Origin: Bacillota bacterium
GTDB taxonomy: Bacteria; Bacillota; Dehalobacteriia; UBA4068
Assembly (NCBI GenBank): GCA_009778255.1
Contig: WRKD01000099.1
Span: 1 to 6,127 of the forward strand
Reading direction: 5' to 3'
Length of the DNA stretch: 6,127 bases
The notes beneath the pieces are model-generated. The model searched no databases, was not told the origin of the DNA, and saw only the letters and a program-made list of their open reading frames with translations. A program made the position numbers and the translations under genes. Positions 4,499 to 6,127 of this stretch are shown here, in pieces. Position 1 is the stretch's first letter, and every line of letters begins with the position of its first letter.

Positions 4499-5923
4499 CT
4501 ACCTCTCTTTTATATTGCTCAACTTTTTACCGAGCAAATCAAACACATCGTTGCCGGTTATGTGTATAGATACTATTTCACCCGGGTTTATATCTTCCGC
4601 TACAAAATATACAGCGCCATCCACTTCCGGAGCCTGATAAACGCTTCGCCCGCGCCACCAACCGGAACCGTATTCCTCTTTTGCCGAAGCTTCGGTTAAT
4701 ACAGTTAGGGTGCGACCAATATAGTTTTTTAACCGCTCGTCCGATAAGTGCGCCGCTTCTTGTAAGAGCAGCTCTAACCGACGATTTTTTGTCTCTTTAT
4801 CAATCTGATCCGGTAAGTTATATGCTATAGTATCTTCCTCTCGACAATAAGCGAAAGCCCCCAGCCAATCGAAACGAGCCCAGCGCACAAATTCTAGCAT
4901 TGCTGAAAATGCTTCCTCCGTTTCGCCGGGAAAGCCAACCATCATGGTGGTTCGTATAGCAATATTCGGTATATATCTGCGAATAAGATCAATTTTCTCG
5001 CGTAATTGAGCGCTATTTAAGGAGCGCCCCATAGCACGTAAGATATTATCATCCCCATGCTGTAATGGTATATCTAAATATGGACAAATATTATCATGCG
5101 AAGCCATTACTTTAAGCAAAACTTCATCAACACCATCTGGATAGGCATAGAGCAGGCGTATCCACATGAAAGGCATATCGGCTAATTGTATAAGCAACTT
5201 AGATAACAGGCGCTGGCCTGAAATATCTAAACCATAAGCTGTGGTATCTTGAGCCAGCAAAACCAACTCTTTAACGCCGTCTTGGGCAAGACGACGGGCT
5301 TCTAGTAAAATATCTTCCATGGGACGGCTTTTATAAGCCCCGCGCAACTGTGGTATTAAACAATAACTGCAATGATTATCGCAGCCTTCGGCTATTTTAA
5401 TATAGGCTAACCATGGTGGTGAAATGTTTAAACGCTTGGCATAAATATCCGCTAAATTGCAAGCAAAAACCGAGGGTAATCCAAGTTTTTCCGCTACCAG
5501 CTGTGCTATTAAACCATATTCACTACTGCCTAAAAACGCATCTATTTCCGGTAACTCTTGTTGGAGCTCGGTACGATATTTTTCCACCAGGCAGCCAACG
5601 GCAATTAAAAGTTGGCAAACCCCCACATTCTTATAGTTTGCCGCATCTAAGAGCGCAGCGATACTTTCTTCTTGGGCAGGCTGTATAAAACCGCAGGTAT
5701 TAACAATAATGACCTGGGCTTTCTTTGGTGTATCCGTTAGCTGCCAACCCTGTTCGGCAATTAAACCACGCATTCCCTCGCTATCCACAAGATTTTTAGA
5801 ACAACCCAAACTTAATAGAAAGATAGTGGGCGAATAATCTGCCGACAAGGAATTATCCGGAGTGTTTTGCCTGCCCTCTTTATATTGTTTGGCTATTGGT
5901 CTTTTTCTGTTCGTCAATTCCAT
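4499..5923 (-). CDS. rimO: Ribosomal protein S12 Asp methylthiotransferase
   Basis: RimO is a radical SAM enzyme that adds a methylthio group to a conserved Asp of ribosomal protein S12. The 474 residues show the N-terminal MTTase domain with Cys-41 (LGCSKNLVDSE), Cys-77 (NTCGF) and Cys-111 (VGCLVEKY), which bind the auxiliary 4Fe-4S cluster. The radical SAM motif is Cys-181, Cys-185, Cys-188 (EGCDNHCSYC). DIPLQHGDDNILRAMGR (284-300), TTMMVGFPGETEEAF (325-339) and a C-terminal TRAM-like domain (about 398-464) complete the family layout. LGCSKNLVDSEG distinguishes RimO from the tRNA enzyme MiaB. The N-terminus has about 32 polar residues before the usual start of the fold. ATG at 5923 is preceded by GACGGGG at seven bases, while an in-frame TTG at codon 26 has no good ribosome site. 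It lies 38 bp after the upstream gene and four bases before pgsA. Confidence 0.96.
   Translation of the reverse strand: MELTNRKRPIAKQYKEGRQNTPDNSLSADYSPTIFLLSLGCSKNLVDSEGMRGLIAEQGWQLTDTPKKAQVIIVNTCGFIQPAQEESIAALLDAANYKNVGVCQLLIAVGCLVEKYRTELQQELPEIDAFLGSSEYGLIAQLVAEKLGLPSVFACNLADIYAKRLNISPPWLAYIKIAEGCDNHCSYCLIPQLRGAYKSRPMEDILLEARRLAQDGVKELVLLAQDTTAYGLDISGQRLLSKLLIQLADMPFMWIRLLYAYPDGVDEVLLKVMASHDNICPYLDIPLQHGDDNILRAMGRSLNSAQLREKIDLIRRYIPNIAIRTTMMVGFPGETEEAFSAMLEFVRWARFDWLGAFAYCREEDTIAYNLPDQIDKETKNRRLELLLQEAAHLSDERLKNYIGRTLTVLTEASAKEEYGSGWWRGRSVYQAPEVDGAVYFVAEDINPGEIVSIHITGNDVFDLLGKKLSNIKER
4502..4508 (-). promoter_or_regulatory. pgsA Shine-Dalgarno site inside the rimO 3' end
   Basis: AGAGAGG ends one base before the first base of the rimO TAG's flanking codon and lies seven bases before the pgsA ATG. 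The site encodes the last residues of RimO (Glu-Arg), so ribosomes finishing rimO are placed to start pgsA. Confidence 0.7.
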
Positions 5924-5930
5924 TATTCAG

Positions 5931-5937
5931 CCCCGTC
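5931..5937 (-). promoter_or_regulatory. Shine-Dalgarno site supporting the extended rimO start
   Basis: GACGGGG on the minus strand lies seven bases before the ATG at 5923. It is the only good site near the possible rimO starts, so the longer N-terminus is preferred. Confidence 0.5.
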
Positions 5938-5961
5938 TTAAACGATATTGATGTTCTATGC

Positions 5962-6127
5962 CTATAGGGCAGTCGTTTTAATATATTCCGCAATGCTTGT
6001 GGCTGCTTCTTTTTCATTGTTACTGTTAATACATATGGCATAATCTTTGGCTGGGCTATCTGGATAATGATATAATGGGTCATAATAGTGAGCAAGAAGG
6101 TATTCGATAACTTCTTGTTCACCTCCC
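5962..6127 (-). CDS. mnmH: C-terminal end of tRNA 2-selenouridine synthase (5'-truncated by window edge)
   Basis: A minus-strand frame is open from the right edge to TAG at 5964-5962 and yields 54 complete residues. It begins GGEQEVIEYLLAHYYDPLY and ends IAEYIKTTAL. The segment LLAHYYDPLYHYP closely resembles the LLEEYYDPMYRYQ stretch near the C-terminus of E. coli MnmH (YbbB/SelU) as I recall it, and both end within a few dozen residues after it. MnmH replaces sulfur with selenium at the wobble uridine of some tRNAs, using selenophosphate. The rhodanese domain and P-loop would lie outside the window. The frame ends 38 bp before rimO on the same strand, suggesting cotranscription. Only the tail is visible, so the call is tentative. 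A different minus-strand frame (6122-5880), overlapping both this tail and the rimO start, is rejected. Confidence 0.65.
   Translation of the reverse strand, partial: GGEQEVIEYLLAHYYDPLYHYPDSPAKDYAICINSNNEKEAATSIAEYIKTTAL

Noticed and set aside
4454..4699. Plus-strand 81-codon frame across the rimO-pgsA junction
   Set aside because: It overlaps two well-supported minus-strand genes and shows no family features, even though an antisense promoter-like site lies about 1 kb upstream of it.
5413..5688. Plus-strand 91-codon frame inside rimO
   Set aside because: It is a shadow of the rimO coding sequence with no motifs.
5880..6122. Minus-strand 80-codon frame at the right edge
   Set aside because: It overlaps both the mnmH-like tail and the first codons of rimO in another frame, and the competing frame has a recognisable family motif and a sensible stop before rimO.

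Overview
The window looks like chromosomal DNA of a low-to-moderate GC Gram-positive bacterium (Bacillota, Clostridia- or Negativicutes-like; inferred). The evidence is strong purine-rich Shine-Dalgarno sites, sigma-A-type promoters, AT-rich intergenic DNA, a secreted protein with a Gram-positive-style Asp/Thr repeat tail, and the rimO-pgsA-cinA gene order familiar from that phylum. The exact taxon cannot be read from the sequence.

Left part (1-1019, minus strand): the 3'-truncated gene of a large secreted acidic protein that leaves the window at base 1. It has a signal peptide, an Asp/Asn/Glu-rich linker, one globular domain, and a Thr-Asp/Asn-Asp tail encoded by nested 18/24-bp tandem repeats that form a 60-bp higher-order repeat. 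Because the reading frame has no stop inside the window it is easily missed, and the plus-strand Ser-rich frames over it are shadows.

Intergenic region (1020-1411): a 392-bp AT-rich divergent regulatory region. It has a near-consensus promoter for the surface protein on the minus strand and another promoter for the oxidoreductase on the plus strand. It also holds a 14-bp direct repeat placed next to each promoter and a 12-bp inverted repeat pair flanking the surface-protein promoter.

Middle (1412-2761, plus strand): a complete FAD-dependent dehydrogenase-like protein of the uncharacterised COG2509 type, with a conserved Cys cluster.

Right part (2824-6127, minus strand, transcribed right to left): the C-terminal end of mnmH (tRNA 2-selenouridine synthase, tentative), then rimO (ribosomal protein S12 methylthiotransferase), pgsA (CDP-diacylglycerol-glycerol-3-phosphate phosphatidyltransferase), a stand-alone pncC/cinA C-terminal domain (NMN deamidase), and a small exported PsbP/DcrB-like protein. 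Spacing is tight from mnmH to pncC (38, 4 and 17 bp), consistent with one housekeeping operon that joins translation-related modification, phospholipid synthesis and NAD salvage. The last gene is separated by a 49-bp gap with a hairpin and possible promoters on both strands.

No RNA genes, insertion sequences, CRISPR arrays or phage genes were seen. The best candidates for something undescribed are the repeat-tailed surface protein and the repeat-rich promoter region that controls it.
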